64,000 nucleotides of DNA from Tibeticola sediminis (lineage in GTDB: Bacteria > Pseudomonadota > Gammaproteobacteria > Burkholderiales > Burkholderiaceae_C). The notes under the pieces are model-generated. The model had not been told where the DNA came from and made no database searches. It saw nothing but the letters and a program-made list of their open reading frames with translations. Location: the NCBI RefSeq assembly GCF_003843835.1, contig NZ_RKQL01000003.1, forward strand, positions 271,190 through 335,189. Direction: 5' to 3'. Each line of letters begins with the position of its first letter. Position 1 is the first letter of the stretch. Shown here one piece after another: positions 40,566 to 49,882 of this stretch. The position numbers and the translations under genes are program-made.

Positions 40566-41630
40566 ATGAACGAACTCGAACGCCAGCTCCACTACCCACT
40601 GGGCGACACTCTGCCCGCGCCGGGCCGCGCCATCGAGCTGCAACCCGGCGTGAAATGGGTGCGCATGGGGCTGCCGTTCGCGCTCGATCACATCAACCTC
40701 TGGCTGTTGCGCGATGCGCTCGACGGCCGCGAGGGCTGGACCGTGGTGGACTGCTGCATCAGCCGCGACGAGACAAGAGCGCAGTGGGAAGCGGTCATCG
40801 CGCACGAACTCGACGGCCTGCCCATCGTGCGCGTCGTCGCCACCCACATGCACCCCGATCACCTGGGCATGGCCTGGTGGTTGTGCGAACGCTTTGGCTG
40901 CGAGCTGTGGATCAGCGCCGCCGACTACTGCATGGGGCGGCTGGCCTCGCAGCAAACCACGGGCTTCGGCGGCGACCGCGCGGCGCAGTTCTTCACCCAG
41001 CATGGCCTGCGCGACCCCGAGGCCCAGGCCCAGATCCGCGCCCGCAGCCACTATTACCCGAACCTCGTGCCGCAGGTGCCGCCGAGCTACCACCGCTTGC
41101 TCGACGGCCAGTCGCTCTCGATTGGGGGGCACCGTTGGCGCTGCATCAGCGGCTACGGTCACGCGCCCGAGCACATGGCGCTCTACTGCGAAGCCCGCGG
41201 CCTACTGATCTCGGGCGACATGGTGCTGCCACGCATCTCCACCAACGTCGCCGTCTACGACCTCGAACCCGAGGCCAACCCGCTGCCGCTGTTCCTCGCC
41301 TCCATCGACAAGTTCCGCGCCCTGCCCGCGGACACGCTCACGCTGCCCTCGCACGGCAAACCCTTCATCGGCCTGCACACCCGCATCGACCAGTTGCACA
41401 CCCACCACCATGCCCGATTGGCCGAAGTGCGGGCCGCCTGCGCGCAAGGCGCTATGAGCGCCGCCGACATCCTCCCGGTGCTGTTCCCCCGCACCCTCGA
41501 CCTGCACCAGACCACCTTCGCGATGGGCGAGGCGATCGCGCATCTGCATGCGCTGTGGTTCGCCGGCGACCTGCAGCGCGTGCGCGGAGCCGACGGCGTG
41601 TGGCGCTTTCATGCCACCGGCGCGAGCTGA
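40566..41630 (+). CDS. MBL-fold metallo-hydrolase (354 aa)
   Basis: Metallo-beta-lactamase fold hydrolase. The zinc motif THMHPDHLGM (~94-103) supplies HxHxDH; GHAPEHMALY holds the next histidine, LLISGDMVLPRIS the bridging aspartate and LPSHGKPF the last histidine. The C-terminal ~70 residues are helical (DILPVLFPRTLDLHQTTFAM), as in the hydrolases found beside acyl-CoA dehydrogenases and LiuR in Burkholderiales. It may act on a thioester. Divergent from liuR, sharing the palindrome region, so co-regulation is likely. Confidence 0.9.
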   Translation: MNELERQLHYPLGDTLPAPGRAIELQPGVKWVRMGLPFALDHINLWLLRDALDGREGWTVVDCCISRDETRAQWEAVIAHELDGLPIVRVVATHMHPDHLGMAWWLCERFGCELWISAADYCMGRLASQQTTGFGGDRAAQFFTQHGLRDPEAQAQIRARSHYYPNLVPQVPPSYHRLLDGQSLSIGGHRWRCISGYGHAPEHMALYCEARGLLISGDMVLPRISTNVAVYDLEPEANPLPLFLASIDKFRALPADTLTLPSHGKPFIGLHTRIDQLHTHHHARLAEVRAACAQGAMSAADILPVLFPRTLDLHQTTFAMGEAIAHLHALWFAGDLQRVRGADGVWRFHATGAS

Positions 41631-41647
41631 ATCAGTTCCAGCGATGG

Positions 41648-41674
41648 CGCGCGAGCGACTCGTTCAACCTTGCC
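41648..41674. repeat. Degenerate arm of GGCAACGCTGAA-type repeat
   Basis: GCGCGCGAGCGACTCGTTCAACCTTGCC resembles the arm at 3871-3892 with changes in the core. It lies between the converging MBL and DUF3147 genes, the same kind of place as the 3871 arm. Confidence 0.35.
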
Positions 41675-41687
41675 TCAAACCTGCTCG

Positions 41688-42038
41688 CTAGAGCAACTCC
41701 ACGCCAAAGCGGCGAACCGCGAGCGCGAACAAGCCGAAGCAAACCACGGTGATGATGACGCAGGCCAACAACGAGGGCCAGAAACCGATGCGCGGCAGGA
41801 GTACCGGAAATGCGAGGAACATGGGCAATGTCGGGACGACATACCAAAACGTGTACCACGCATGGTTGGCGATTTTTTCTTGGGGCTGGCCTTCAAGGTA
41901 CAGCCAGATCAGCGCAAGAATCGTCACAAGCGGCAGCGCCGCGACCAAGCCACCGAGTTTGTCGCTGCGCTTCGCAAGCTCTGAGACGAGCACAACGACT
42001 GCGGCCGAAAGCAGATATTTTGTGATGATCCAGGCCAC
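41688..42038 (-). CDS. DUF3147 membrane protein (116 aa)
   Basis: Small inner-membrane protein with four hydrophobic segments. LSAAVVVLVSELAKRSDKLG at the start and NHAWYTFWYVVPTLPMFLAF in the middle are typical of DUF3147. Function unknown. The start is uncertain: no ATG; GTG at 42038 (VAWIITKYLL) sits 3 nt after a GGAGGA box, which is short spacing. An earlier start at 42164 would add an uncharacteristic basic N-terminus. Confidence 0.78.
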   Translation of the reverse strand: MAWIITKYLLSAAVVVLVSELAKRSDKLGGLVAALPLVTILALIWLYLEGQPQEKIANHAWYTFWYVVPTLPMFLAFPVLLPRIGFWPSLLACVIITVVCFGLFALAVRRFGVELL

Positions 42039-42160
42039 GACTCCTCCAAAGGTGTAAGGCAACGCGAAACCCGTCCCTCTCGAACGCAATGTCGGGTTTC
42101 CCAGACCCCATCGTGCGCGATGCGGCTTGAAACTGGTTCGTGCCGGAGCAATCGGCTGCC

Positions 42161-43120
42161 TCAATCTTCCATCACCACCGCCTGCCGCCGCAGTTCGGCG
42201 CGCAAAGCGCGGTGCTCGGGCAGCACCGAAGCGACGACCGCCCAGAAGCGCGGGCTGTGATCCATGTGCCGCAGGTGGCTGAGTTCATGCACCACCACAT
42301 AGTCGATCAGCGCGGGCCGCAGTTGGATGAGGCGCCAATGCAGCCGGATGCTGCCGTCGGCGCTCGCGCTGCCCCAGCGCGTGGCGGCATTCGATAGCGC
42401 CAGGCGCGTCGGCCGCACGCCCAGCTGCGGCGCGAAGTGCGCCAGCCGCTCGGTGAAATGCAGCCGCGCCTGTTGCTGCAGCCAGCGCTGCACCACGGCT
42501 TGCAGCCGCGCGGGCTCGACTTCGGGCGGCAGCCCCACGCACAAGCGGGCGCGCTCGCCGTGGGCGCGGGCCGTCTCTAGCGTCGCCGCCAGCCCCGCCG
42601 TGGGCGGGCAGCCTCCAGGGGCGGCGAGCCACACCGGCACGCGCCGCGCGCCCACGGACGCGCGCCGGTCGCAGTCGAGCGCGACTGCATCGCCCAACAG
42701 CGGCAGCGGTGCGCCATCGCACCATGTTTGTCGCGCGGCGTTGCGCTCGGTCTGGCGAGCCTGCACCTCGACCTGCTTGCGCAAAATCCAGTGCGCCTTG
42801 TCCTGCAACACCGCTTCGACCTGCGCCAGCGACACCCCAATCGGCGCGCGCACGCGCAGACCCTGCGGGCTCAGGCTCAAGCCGATGCTGCGCCGCCGCG
42901 CGCGCTCGAGCACATAGGCCACGGGGCGCCCTTCGAGCAGCACCAGGCGCGCGCCCGGCACGAGCGCTTCGGACGCAATCAACGCTTCTTTTTCAGGAGC
43001 AAGAAACGAGGTTTTGACGCCGGCATCCTGCGGTTTTTCCCCAAAATCCGGCAGCCCCCGAGGCGCCGCCAGCGGTTCGCCCACGAGCCAGTCCAGCGCG
43101 CGTTGCAGCGGGTTGTGCAT
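42161..43120 (-). CDS. YgjP-like M48-type zinc metallopeptidase (319 aa)
   Basis: The C-terminal domain carries the zinc site VVHELSHLRHMDHSPRFW (HExxH then a third histidine, ~280-297), as in YgjP/DUF45 proteins often found beside restriction or housekeeping loci. The first ~50 residues are variable; residues ~25-47 are encoded by a dispersed-element copy. A proline/alanine-rich linker (WLAAPGGCPPTAGL) precedes the catalytic part. Usual homologues are ~230-260 aa, so this is somewhat long because of those insertions. It lies 2 bp after plsC. Confidence 0.87.
   Translation of the reverse strand: MHNPLQRALDWLVGEPLAAPRGLPDFGEKPQDAGVKTSFLAPEKEALIASEALVPGARLVLLEGRPVAYVLERARRRSIGLSLSPQGLRVRAPIGVSLAQVEAVLQDKAHWILRKQVEVQARQTERNAARQTWCDGAPLPLLGDAVALDCDRRASVGARRVPVWLAAPGGCPPTAGLAATLETARAHGERARLCVGLPPEVEPARLQAVVQRWLQQQARLHFTERLAHFAPQLGVRPTRLALSNAATRWGSASADGSIRLHWRLIQLRPALIDYVVVHELSHLRHMDHSPRFWAVVASVLPEHRALRAELRRQAVVMED
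42981..43047 (-). repeat. Dispersed ~60-bp element, copy D (inside YgjP-like gene)
   Basis: The minus strand shows GGGGAAAAACCG, GCCGGCGTCAAAACC and CTTGCTCCTGAAAAAGAAGC. The last block is nearly the same as in the mccB copy. Encodes residues ~25-47 in frame. Confidence 0.55.
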
Positions 43121-43122
43121 CG

Positions 43123-43878
43123 TCAGGCTTGAGCCGGCGGCAGGCCGTAGGCTTCGGGGTCAATGCGGCGCATCTCGGTCTCGATCCAGGTCTCGACCTC
43201 CTGCAGCAGCTCCTCCGGGTCGCGGCCGACGCTCGGGATCGGCGCGCCGATGGAGACATCGACGAGGCCGGGCCGTTTGATGAACGCCTTGCGCGGCCAC
43301 ACCTTCGCCGAGTTGACCGCGATCGGAATCACCGGCGCGCCCGTGGCCACCGCCAGCCGCGTGCCGCCGCTCTTGTACTGGCCCTTCTGGCCGCGGGGGA
43401 TGCGGGTGCCCTCGGGGAACATGATGATCCAGATGCCTTGCGCGAGCAGCTTCTGCCCCTGTTCGACCACCTTGCGGAAGGCCTGCGCACGCTGTCCACG
43501 ATCGATGTGAATCATGTCGAGCCGGCCGATCGCCCAGCCGAAGAACGGTACGTAGAGCAGTTCCTTCTTGAACACGAAGGCCAGCGGGTGGGGCATGATG
43601 ACCGGCAACAAAAAGGTCTCATAAGTCGACTGGTGCTTGACCAGCAGGATCGCCGGGCTCGTCTCGCCCGTGGGCAGGTGTTCCATGCCGTGCACGCGCC
43701 AGCGGATGCCGCAGATCACCCGCGCCCCGACGATCACCAGCCGCAACCACGCGCGAGCCACCCGGTACAGCGGCAGGCCCCGCACGCCCACGGCCGCGCC
43801 CGCAAGGATCACGAGCGCATACGGAATCACGGTCACGAACATCCAAACGGCGTGGATCAAGGAACGTATCAAAGCCAT
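43123..43878 (-). CDS. plsC: 1-acyl-sn-glycerol-3-phosphate acyltransferase (251 aa)
   Basis: Inner-membrane enzyme making phosphatidic acid from lysophosphatidic acid. An N-terminal membrane segment (~8-30) is followed by the acyltransferase block VKHQSTYETFLLP (HX4E variant of HX4D, common in beta-proteobacteria) and FPEGTRIPRGQKG near residue 155. Usual PlsC length. Lies between the YgjP-like gene and the GmhB-like gene, an order typical of Burkholderiales. Confidence 0.93.
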   Translation of the reverse strand: MALIRSLIHAVWMFVTVIPYALVILAGAAVGVRGLPLYRVARAWLRLVIVGARVICGIRWRVHGMEHLPTGETSPAILLVKHQSTYETFLLPVIMPHPLAFVFKKELLYVPFFGWAIGRLDMIHIDRGQRAQAFRKVVEQGQKLLAQGIWIIMFPEGTRIPRGQKGQYKSGGTRLAVATGAPVIPIAVNSAKVWPRKAFIKRPGLVDVSIGAPIPSVGRDPEELLQEVETWIETEMRRIDPEAYGLPPAQA

Positions 43879-43906
43879 GCCGAAAACTCCTCAAAACCGG
43901 GAACGC

Positions 43907-44431
43907 TCAGCGGCCAGTGGCCGCCAGCAAATGATTGACCACCGCCTCGAGGCTGTCGAAACGTGTCGCGTCGATCGGCGCCGCTCCGTCCGCGTGCCAC
44001 ACGCCGTGGACCCGCAAGCCCGCGGCAGCCGCCGCCTGCGCGTGGCGCTCGGTCGACGAGACGACGTTGACGTCCTCGGGCTCGAGCGCATAGCGCTCGA
44101 CGAGGTCGCGAAACAGACCGCCCGACGGGAAGGCGCAATCGCAATCGTCCTCTGGGGCGTGCGGGCAAAAGAAAATGGCGTCGATCCGCCCGCCCAAAGC
44201 GGCCAACCGGCCCAGGATCTGCGCATGCATCGCCTGCACGCTGCCCATGTCGAACAGGCCGCGCCCGAGGCCTGAGAGCTCGAGCGCCAGCGCCACCCGA
44301 TAGCCGGCATGGTGCAGCCGGGCCGCCGCTTCGAGCGCCCCCGGCAAGGCCTGCCACGCCGCAACGCCCCCGGTCGGTTCCTCGACCGGCGAGCACAAGA
44401 CCCCGTCGCGCTCGAGAACGATGAGCTTCAT
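43907..44431 (-). CDS. GmhB-like HAD protein with degenerate active site (174 aa)
   Basis: Resembles D-glycero-beta-D-manno-heptose-1,7-bisphosphate 7-phosphatase. It begins MKLIVLERDGVL and has the GmhB zinc loop CPHAPEDDCDC (near residues 94-104). However, the nucleophile aspartate of the DxDG motif is glutamate (E in LERDG), the motif III lysine after the zinc loop is missing (CAFPSGG instead of CRKPxPG), and the GDSxxD motif is VSSTERHA. With three of four HAD motifs lost, it is probably not an active phosphatase. Frame and codon use look normal, so it is not a frameshifted gene. A scaffold or regulatory role is conceivable. Confidence 0.72.
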   Translation of the reverse strand: MKLIVLERDGVLCSPVEEPTGGVAAWQALPGALEAAARLHHAGYRVALALELSGLGRGLFDMGSVQAMHAQILGRLAALGGRIDAIFFCPHAPEDDCDCAFPSGGLFRDLVERYALEPEDVNVVSSTERHAQAAAAAGLRVHGVWHADGAAPIDATRFDSLEAVVNHLLAATGR

Positions 44432-44439
44432 GCCGCTGA

Positions 44440-45066
44440 TTATGGCAACCCCGCCGCCGCTGCAGCCGGGCCAGGCAGAGGCAAGCGCTCCACCGTGTAG
44501 CCGCGCACGAACACGCCCCACCACCGCCCGCGCACCCGCTGCAGCGACAGCTGCGCACCCACCGGCACGCCGGCAGCGGCCGGGTCATCAACCCGCATCC
44601 GGTAGGGCCGCGACTCGCCGGCAAGCCGCAGATACCAGTCGACGCCACCGGCGCTGCGCGTGCTCGGCGCCACCGGCCGCGCGGCCAGCAGTTCCGCCTG
44701 CACCGCCGGCACGGGTTCGAGCTGCGCCCGGTTGAACTCGCGCGCCGCCATCGCCGCGGCGCCGCCTAGCCACAGCACCACCCAAATCCCAGCCAACCCA
44801 CGCGCCAGCCAGCCACGTCGCTTGGCGATCCAGGCCAGCGCGATCAAGCCTACGGGCGTGAGCAGCCACGGCGCGAAGTAAGCCCAGACGTCCGCAACCC
44901 TTTCGACGACGGGCGCGGGCTCGAGCGGCCACAGCGGCTCGGCCGCCGCCGCGCCATCGTCGACACGCAGACCCCAGCGCACCGCCATGAACACCAGCGG
45001 CGGCAACAGAGCCAGCCACAGGGCGCGCGAACGCAGCCCTTCCCCGCCCCGTGCGTCGGCGCTCAC
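44440..45066 (-). CDS. Hypothetical membrane protein downstream of glyS (208 aa)
   Basis: Not recognised. Hydrophobic helices at ~16-32, ~62-80 and ~90-112 are followed by a soluble C-terminal part (~115-200) with many arginines, ending in Pro/Ala-rich sequence. It overlaps glyS by four bases and precedes the GmhB-like gene, so it belongs to the glyQ-glyS-plsC transcript. An inner-membrane location is likely; no enzymatic motif. Confidence 0.65.
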   Translation of the reverse strand: MSADARGGEGLRSRALWLALLPPLVFMAVRWGLRVDDGAAAAEPLWPLEPAPVVERVADVWAYFAPWLLTPVGLIALAWIAKRRGWLARGLAGIWVVLWLGGAAAMAAREFNRAQLEPVPAVQAELLAARPVAPSTRSAGGVDWYLRLAGESRPYRMRVDDPAAAGVPVGAQLSLQRVRGRWWGVFVRGYTVERLPLPGPAAAAAGLP

Positions 45067-47210
45067 GCGGCCAAACGGGAGAGATCGGCGACCTGGTTCA
45101 TCGCCTGATGCAGCCGCTTGAGCAGCCCCTGCCGGTTGAGCCGCAAGTCCAAGGCCTCGGCGTTGACCATCACATCGTCGAAGAAGGCGTCGACCGGCCC
45201 GCGCAGCGCCGCGAGCGTGCGCAAGGCGCCGGTGTAGTCGCCCGCTTCGAACAGAGCGCGTGCTTCGGGCTCGAGCCGCAGCATCACCTCGTAGAGCGCG
45301 CGCTCGGCGTCCTCCTGCAGCAAGGCCGGGTTCACATGCGGATCGACATCGCCCGCCTTCTTGAGGATGTTGGCGATGCGCTTGTTGGCCGCTGCCAGCG
45401 CCGCTGCCTCGGGCATGGCGGCAAACGCCCGCACCGCAGCGAGCCGCCCCGGAATCTCGGCCAGCCGCTGGGGCCGCAGCGCCAGCACCGCATCCACTTC
45501 GCTGCTGCGGTAGCCCTGCTCGCGCAGCAACCCGGCGATGCGCTCGAAGATGAAGGTCTCGAGCTCGACCGTGGCCCGGCTGCGGTCAAACCCTTCGATG
45601 CCGGCGAACACGCGCGCCGCCGCATCCAGCAAGGCGTCGAGCGCCAGCGGCAGCGCCTTCTCGGTCAGCATCCGCACGACGCCGAGCGCATGGCGCCGCA
45701 AGGCGTAGGGGTCTTTCTCGCCCGTGGGCAGATTGCCGATGCCAAACATGCCCGAGAGCGTCTCGAGCTTGTCGGCCAGCGCCACCACAGTGCCCACGGT
45801 GTTGCGCGGCAAGGCGTCGCCCGCAAACCGCGGGCGGTAATGGTCCTCGATCGCGTCGGCCACCGTCTCACCCAGCCCATCGGCGAGCGCGTAGTAGCGG
45901 CCCATCGTGCCTTGCAACTCGGGGAACTCGCCGACCATGTCGGTCAACAAATCGGCCTTGGCCAGTTGGGCGGCGGTGTCGATCGCGCCGGTGGTGTCGG
46001 CGTCGAGGCCGAGCTGCGCCGCCACTCCTGCGGCAATCGCGCGCACGCGCTCCACCCGCTGCCCCTGCGTGCCGAGCTGGTTGTGGTAGACCACCTTGGC
46101 CAGGCCCGGCACCCGGGCCGCCAGCGGCATGCGACGGTCCTGCTCGAAGAAGAACTTGGCGTCTGCCAGCCGCGGCCGAACGACCCGCTCGTTGCCGCCG
46201 ATGACGGCGCTCGGATCGTCGGGCGTGATGTTGCTGACCACCAGAAAACGGTTCGTCAGGCGCTGCTCCCCGTCGACCAACGGAAAGTATTTCTGGTTCG
46301 CCTTCATCGTGAGGATGAGGCACTCTTGCGGCACTTCGAGGAAGGCCTCATCGAAGCCGCAGACGAGCACGTTGGGCCGCTCGACCAAACCGGTCACTTC
46401 TTCGAGCAGGGCTTCGTCCATCAACACCTCAAAGTTCGGCCCGAGCTGCTCGGCCGCGCGGGCGAGCTGCTGCGTGATGGCAAAGCGCCGGTCGTCGAAG
46501 CGGGCGATCACCGCCCCGTCGCGCAACAGGGTTTCGGCATAAGCGTCGGCATGGGGCAGTTCGACCGGATCGACCGCCGCCTCGAAGCGGTGCCCGTGCG
46601 TGTGCCGCCCCGCCGTCAGGCCCAGCGCCTGCACGGGCACGACCGCATCGCCGTGCAGGGCGACGAGTCCGTGCGCGGGGCGAACGAAATGCACCGTGCT
46701 CCAGCCCGGCAAGGCGCAGTCGCGCTCGAGCTGATAGCTCATGACTTTAGGGATCGGCAAATTCGCGATGGCCTCGTTGAGCGCCTTTTGCAAACCGACG
46801 TCGAGCGAGGCGCCGGTGACGAGGCTGTCGTAATACAGCGCCTCGGCCTTGCCGTCGCTGGCACGCCGCAGCAGGTTCAGCACGCGCTCGGGCTCGCTGA
46901 CATCGACGCCGAGTGCGGCGAGCTTTTTCAGCAGCGCGGGCGTCGGCCGACCCGCAGCATCGAGCCCGACCGAGACGGGCATGAGCTTTTGCTGCACGGG
47001 CTGGTCGGCCGCCTTGCGAAAGACATGCGTGATGTGCGCGGCCAGCCGGCGCGGCGACGCGAAGGGCGTGGTGACCGAGTCTTCGGCCAGCAGCCCTTGC
47101 TTGCCCAGCGCGTCGCGCAACCCTGCGGCAAAGGCTACGCCCAGCCGGCGCAGGGCCTTCGGTGGGAGTTCTTCGACGAACAACTCGACGAGTAGGTTTT
47201 CGGTGGTCAT
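45063..47210 (-). CDS. glyS: Glycine-tRNA ligase beta subunit (715 aa)
   Basis: Beta subunit of the bacterial alpha2-beta2 glycyl-tRNA synthetase; binds tRNA and contains the HD-type and anticodon-binding parts. It starts LLVELFVEELPPKALRRLG and matches over its full length (~690-720 normal). GlyQ lies 18 bp upstream. It overlaps the next membrane-protein gene by four bases. Confidence 0.97.
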   Translation of the reverse strand: MTTENLLVELFVEELPPKALRRLGVAFAAGLRDALGKQGLLAEDSVTTPFASPRRLAAHITHVFRKAADQPVQQKLMPVSVGLDAAGRPTPALLKKLAALGVDVSEPERVLNLLRRASDGKAEALYYDSLVTGASLDVGLQKALNEAIANLPIPKVMSYQLERDCALPGWSTVHFVRPAHGLVALHGDAVVPVQALGLTAGRHTHGHRFEAAVDPVELPHADAYAETLLRDGAVIARFDDRRFAITQQLARAAEQLGPNFEVLMDEALLEEVTGLVERPNVLVCGFDEAFLEVPQECLILTMKANQKYFPLVDGEQRLTNRFLVVSNITPDDPSAVIGGNERVVRPRLADAKFFFEQDRRMPLAARVPGLAKVVYHNQLGTQGQRVERVRAIAAGVAAQLGLDADTTGAIDTAAQLAKADLLTDMVGEFPELQGTMGRYYALADGLGETVADAIEDHYRPRFAGDALPRNTVGTVVALADKLETLSGMFGIGNLPTGEKDPYALRRHALGVVRMLTEKALPLALDALLDAAARVFAGIEGFDRSRATVELETFIFERIAGLLREQGYRSSEVDAVLALRPQRLAEIPGRLAAVRAFAAMPEAAALAAANKRIANILKKAGDVDPHVNPALLQEDAERALYEVMLRLEPEARALFEAGDYTGALRTLAALRGPVDAFFDDVMVNAEALDLRLNRQGLLKRLHQAMNQVADLSRLAA

Positions 47211-47228
47211 GGTGTTCGGTCCTGCCGC

Positions 47229-48155
47229 TCAGGCGGCGTGTTCTTTTTTGGGCAGCTGCGCCACCCATTCGCGCGGCGCCATCGGGAAGTCCAGGCGCTC
47301 TCGGCTCTCGTAGTAGCTCTGCGCCACGCTGCGCGCCAGGTTGCGGATACGGCCGATGTAGGCGGCGCGTTCGGTCACCGAAATCGCGCCGCGGGCGTCG
47401 AGCAAGTTGAAGGTGTGCGCGGCTTTGAGCACCTGCTCGTAGGCGGGCAACGCCAGGCGCTGTTCCATCAGGTACTTGGCCTGCTTCTCGTGCGCGGCAA
47501 AGGCCGAAAACAGGAAGTCGACGTCGGAGTGCTCGAAGTTGTAGGCCGACTGTTCCTGCTCGTTTTGGAGGTAAACGTCGCCATAGGTCAGACGCCGTCC
47601 GTCCGGACCCTCGGTCCACACCAGGTCGTAGACATTGTCCACGCCCTGCAGATACATCGCGAGCCGCTCGAGGCCGTAGGTGATCTCACCCGTGATGGGC
47701 CGGCAATCGATGCCGCCCACTTGCTGGAAATAGGTGAACTGGGTGACCTCCATGCCGTTGAGCCAGACCTCCCAGCCCAGACCCCAGGCGCCGAGCGTGG
47801 GGTTCTCCCAGTCGTCCTCGACGAAGCGGATGTCGTTCTTCTTCAGATCGAAACCCAGCGCCTCGAGCGAGCCCAGGTAGAGCTCGAGAATGTTGGACGG
47901 CGCGGGCTTGAGCACCACTTGATATTGGTAGTAATGCTGCAGCCGGTTGGGGTTCTCGCCATAGCGGCCGTCTTTCGGGCGACGGCTCGGCTGCACATAG
48001 GCCGCGCGCCAGGGCTCGGGTCCGATCGCGCGCAAGAAAGTCGCGGTGTGGCTCGTGCCCGCGCCGACTTCCATGTCGTACGGCTGCAGCAGCGCGCAGC
48101 CCTGCTCGCCCCAGTAGGACTGCAGTTTCAAGATGAGTTGCTGGAAGGTGAGCAT
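47229..48155 (-). CDS. glyQ: Glycine-tRNA ligase alpha subunit (308 aa)
   Basis: Catalytic alpha subunit. Starts [20 protein letters not shown] and shows class II aminoacyl-tRNA synthetase motifs, for example [20 protein letters not shown] near residue 50. The start at 48155 is fixed by the conserved N-terminus. Followed directly by glyS. The 101-bp gap upstream to lnt holds no other gene. Confidence 0.97.
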   Translation of the reverse strand: MLTFQQLILKLQSYWGEQGCALLQPYDMEVGAGTSHTATFLRAIGPEPWRAAYVQPSRRPKDGRYGENPNRLQHYYQYQVVLKPAPSNILELYLGSLEALGFDLKKNDIRFVEDDWENPTLGAWGLGWEVWLNGMEVTQFTYFQQVGGIDCRPITGEITYGLERLAMYLQGVDNVYDLVWTEGPDGRRLTYGDVYLQNEQEQSAYNFEHSDVDFLFSAFAAHEKQAKYLMEQRLALPAYEQVLKAAHTFNLLDARGAISVTERAAYIGRIRNLARSVAQSYYESRERLDFPMAPREWVAQLPKKEHAA

Positions 48156-48256
48156 GGTGACGAAGGACGCACCCCGCGCAGGGGCCGTCTCAATTGGGGA
48201 GATGATCCGTTGGAATCCGCCAGCGCCCGACATCGCGGCGGTCGAAGGCTCGAATT

Positions 48257-49882
48257 TTAGGCGACACCCCGGGGGCGGCGGCTCCACAGGGCGACCGCGA
48301 GCAACACCCCGAAGCACACCAGCGCCAGCGGCCACAAACCCCAGGCCGCAACCCAGCGCGCATAGGGCGTGCGCCCCACGCGGCCGTCGAAGCGCGCCTC
48401 GAGCACGCCGCGGGTCAGCGGCTCGAGCATCGCCTGCACGCGCCCGCGGTGGTCGATGACGGCCGTGACGCCGGTATTCGTCGCGCGCAACATGGGACGC
48501 TCGAGTTCGAGCGCGCGCAGCCGCGAAATCTGCAGATGCTGGGCCAGCGCCACGGTGTCGCCAAACCAGGCGATGTTGCTGAGGTTCACGAGCGCCGTCG
48601 GGGCCGCGTCCGCGCGCGCAAAGCGCACCGCGAGTTCCTCACCAAACAAATCCTCGTAACAAATGTTGGGCGCGAGTCTCTGACCCTCCCACTCGAAGGC
48701 GCTCGCCTGCAAGGGCCCGCGCCGGAAGTCACCCAGCGGGATGTGCATGAGATCGACGAACCAGCGGAACATCGGCGGGATGAACTCGCCAAACGGCACC
48801 AGGTGATGCTTGTCGTAGCGGTAAGGCTGCGCCCGGCCGGGAGCAAGACCCAGCGCCGAGTTCGTATAACCCTCGACCGGATTGCCCAGCGGGAGCCCGA
48901 TCAGCGCGGCCTGCTCGCCCTCGGCAAAGCGCCGCTCGAGCGCGTCGAAGTAGCCCGGCGGCAACTGCTCCGGCAAGAGCGGGAGGGCCGTCTCGGGCGC
49001 CACCACCAGCGACGCGCGGCTGTCGCGCAGCCGCTCGCCGTACCACTGCAAGGCATCGACAATGCCGCGCGCGGGCTCGAACTTCTCACCCTGCTCGATG
49101 TTGCCTTGCAGCAGCGCGACCGACATCTCGCCCGCCGAACGCGTGAACGCCGGGCTTGCCATCGGCAGCAGCGCCACCGCGGCGACCCCGGCCAGCAGCC
49201 GAACCGCCGTGCCCACGCCGCCCCCCCGGCCCGCGCGGATCGCGCCCGCCAAGAGCGTCGCCACCACCGCCGCGAGCGCGCCCATGCCGTAAACCCCAAG
49301 CCACGGCGCATAGCCGGCCAGCGGCCCATCCACATGCGCATAGCCACCCGCGCCCCAAGGAAAACCCGTCAACAGCCGCCCGCGGGCGAGTTCGGCCAAG
49401 GTCCAGGCGGCCGCAAAAATGAGAGCAGCACCGCTCCATTTCATGCCGGGAAACCGCCAAAAACACACGGAAACGACCGCGCCGGCGAGCGCGTAATACA
49501 GCGCCAGGCCGCCCGCGAGCGCCCCAACGGCGGCGACCGCCAGCGGCGCCGCAAGGCCACCATACACATGCATGGAGATGAACAGCCACCAGAAAGTCGC
49601 TGCCAGCGCCGAAGTGGCAAACACCCAGGCAAGCAGCGCCCCCCGCGCCGCGGCCCGCACCCACCCCGCCGGGGCCTGGTCCGCATCCGGCGTCGACACG
49701 CCGCGCAAGCGATCGACGAGCCAACCGAGGGCGACGAGCTGCAAGCCCCAAACCGGCTGACCGAGCCCCGGCACCGCAAGCGACCACGCATGCAAGCAGC
49801 CGGCACCGGCTGCCCACGCCAGAACGCCGGGGCTCAGCCCGCGGCCGACGGCGCCTTCAGCGACCCGCCCGCCGGTGCTCAT
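48257..49882 (-). CDS. lnt: Apolipoprotein N-acyltransferase (541 aa)
   Basis: Inner-membrane enzyme adding the third acyl chain to lipoproteins. Six hydrophobic helices fill the first ~210 residues, followed by a nitrilase-like domain. Its E-K-C triad is recognisable as E in [15 protein letters not shown] in [12 protein letters not shown] and C in [14 protein letters not shown]. The start is set at 49882 ([10 protein letters not shown]), overlapping the end of corC by 26 bases. Order corC-lnt is conserved in Gram-negatives. Confidence 0.94.
   Translation of the reverse strand: MSTGGRVAEGAVGRGLSPGVLAWAAGAGCLHAWSLAVPGLGQPVWGLQLVALGWLVDRLRGVSTPDADQAPAGWVRAAARGALLAWVFATSALAATFWWLFISMHVYGGLAAPLAVAAVGALAGGLALYYALAGAVVSVCFWRFPGMKWSGAALIFAAAWTLAELARGRLLTGFPWGAGGYAHVDGPLAGYAPWLGVYGMGALAAVVATLLAGAIRAGRGGGVGTAVRLLAGVAAVALLPMASPAFTRSAGEMSVALLQGNIEQGEKFEPARGIVDALQWYGERLRDSRASLVVAPETALPLLPEQLPPGYFDALERRFAEGEQAALIGLPLGNPVEGYTNSALGLAPGRAQPYRYDKHHLVPFGEFIPPMFRWFVDLMHIPLGDFRRGPLQASAFEWEGQRLAPNICYEDLFGEELAVRFARADAAPTALVNLSNIAWFGDTVALAQHLQISRLRALELERPMLRATNTGVTAVIDHRGRVQAMLEPLTRGVLEARFDGRVGRTPYARWVAAWGLWPLALVCFGVLLAVALWSRRPRGVA

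Noticed and set aside
45051..47195. 714-residue open frame opposite glyS
   Set aside because: Antisense to conserved GlyS; no domain signal.
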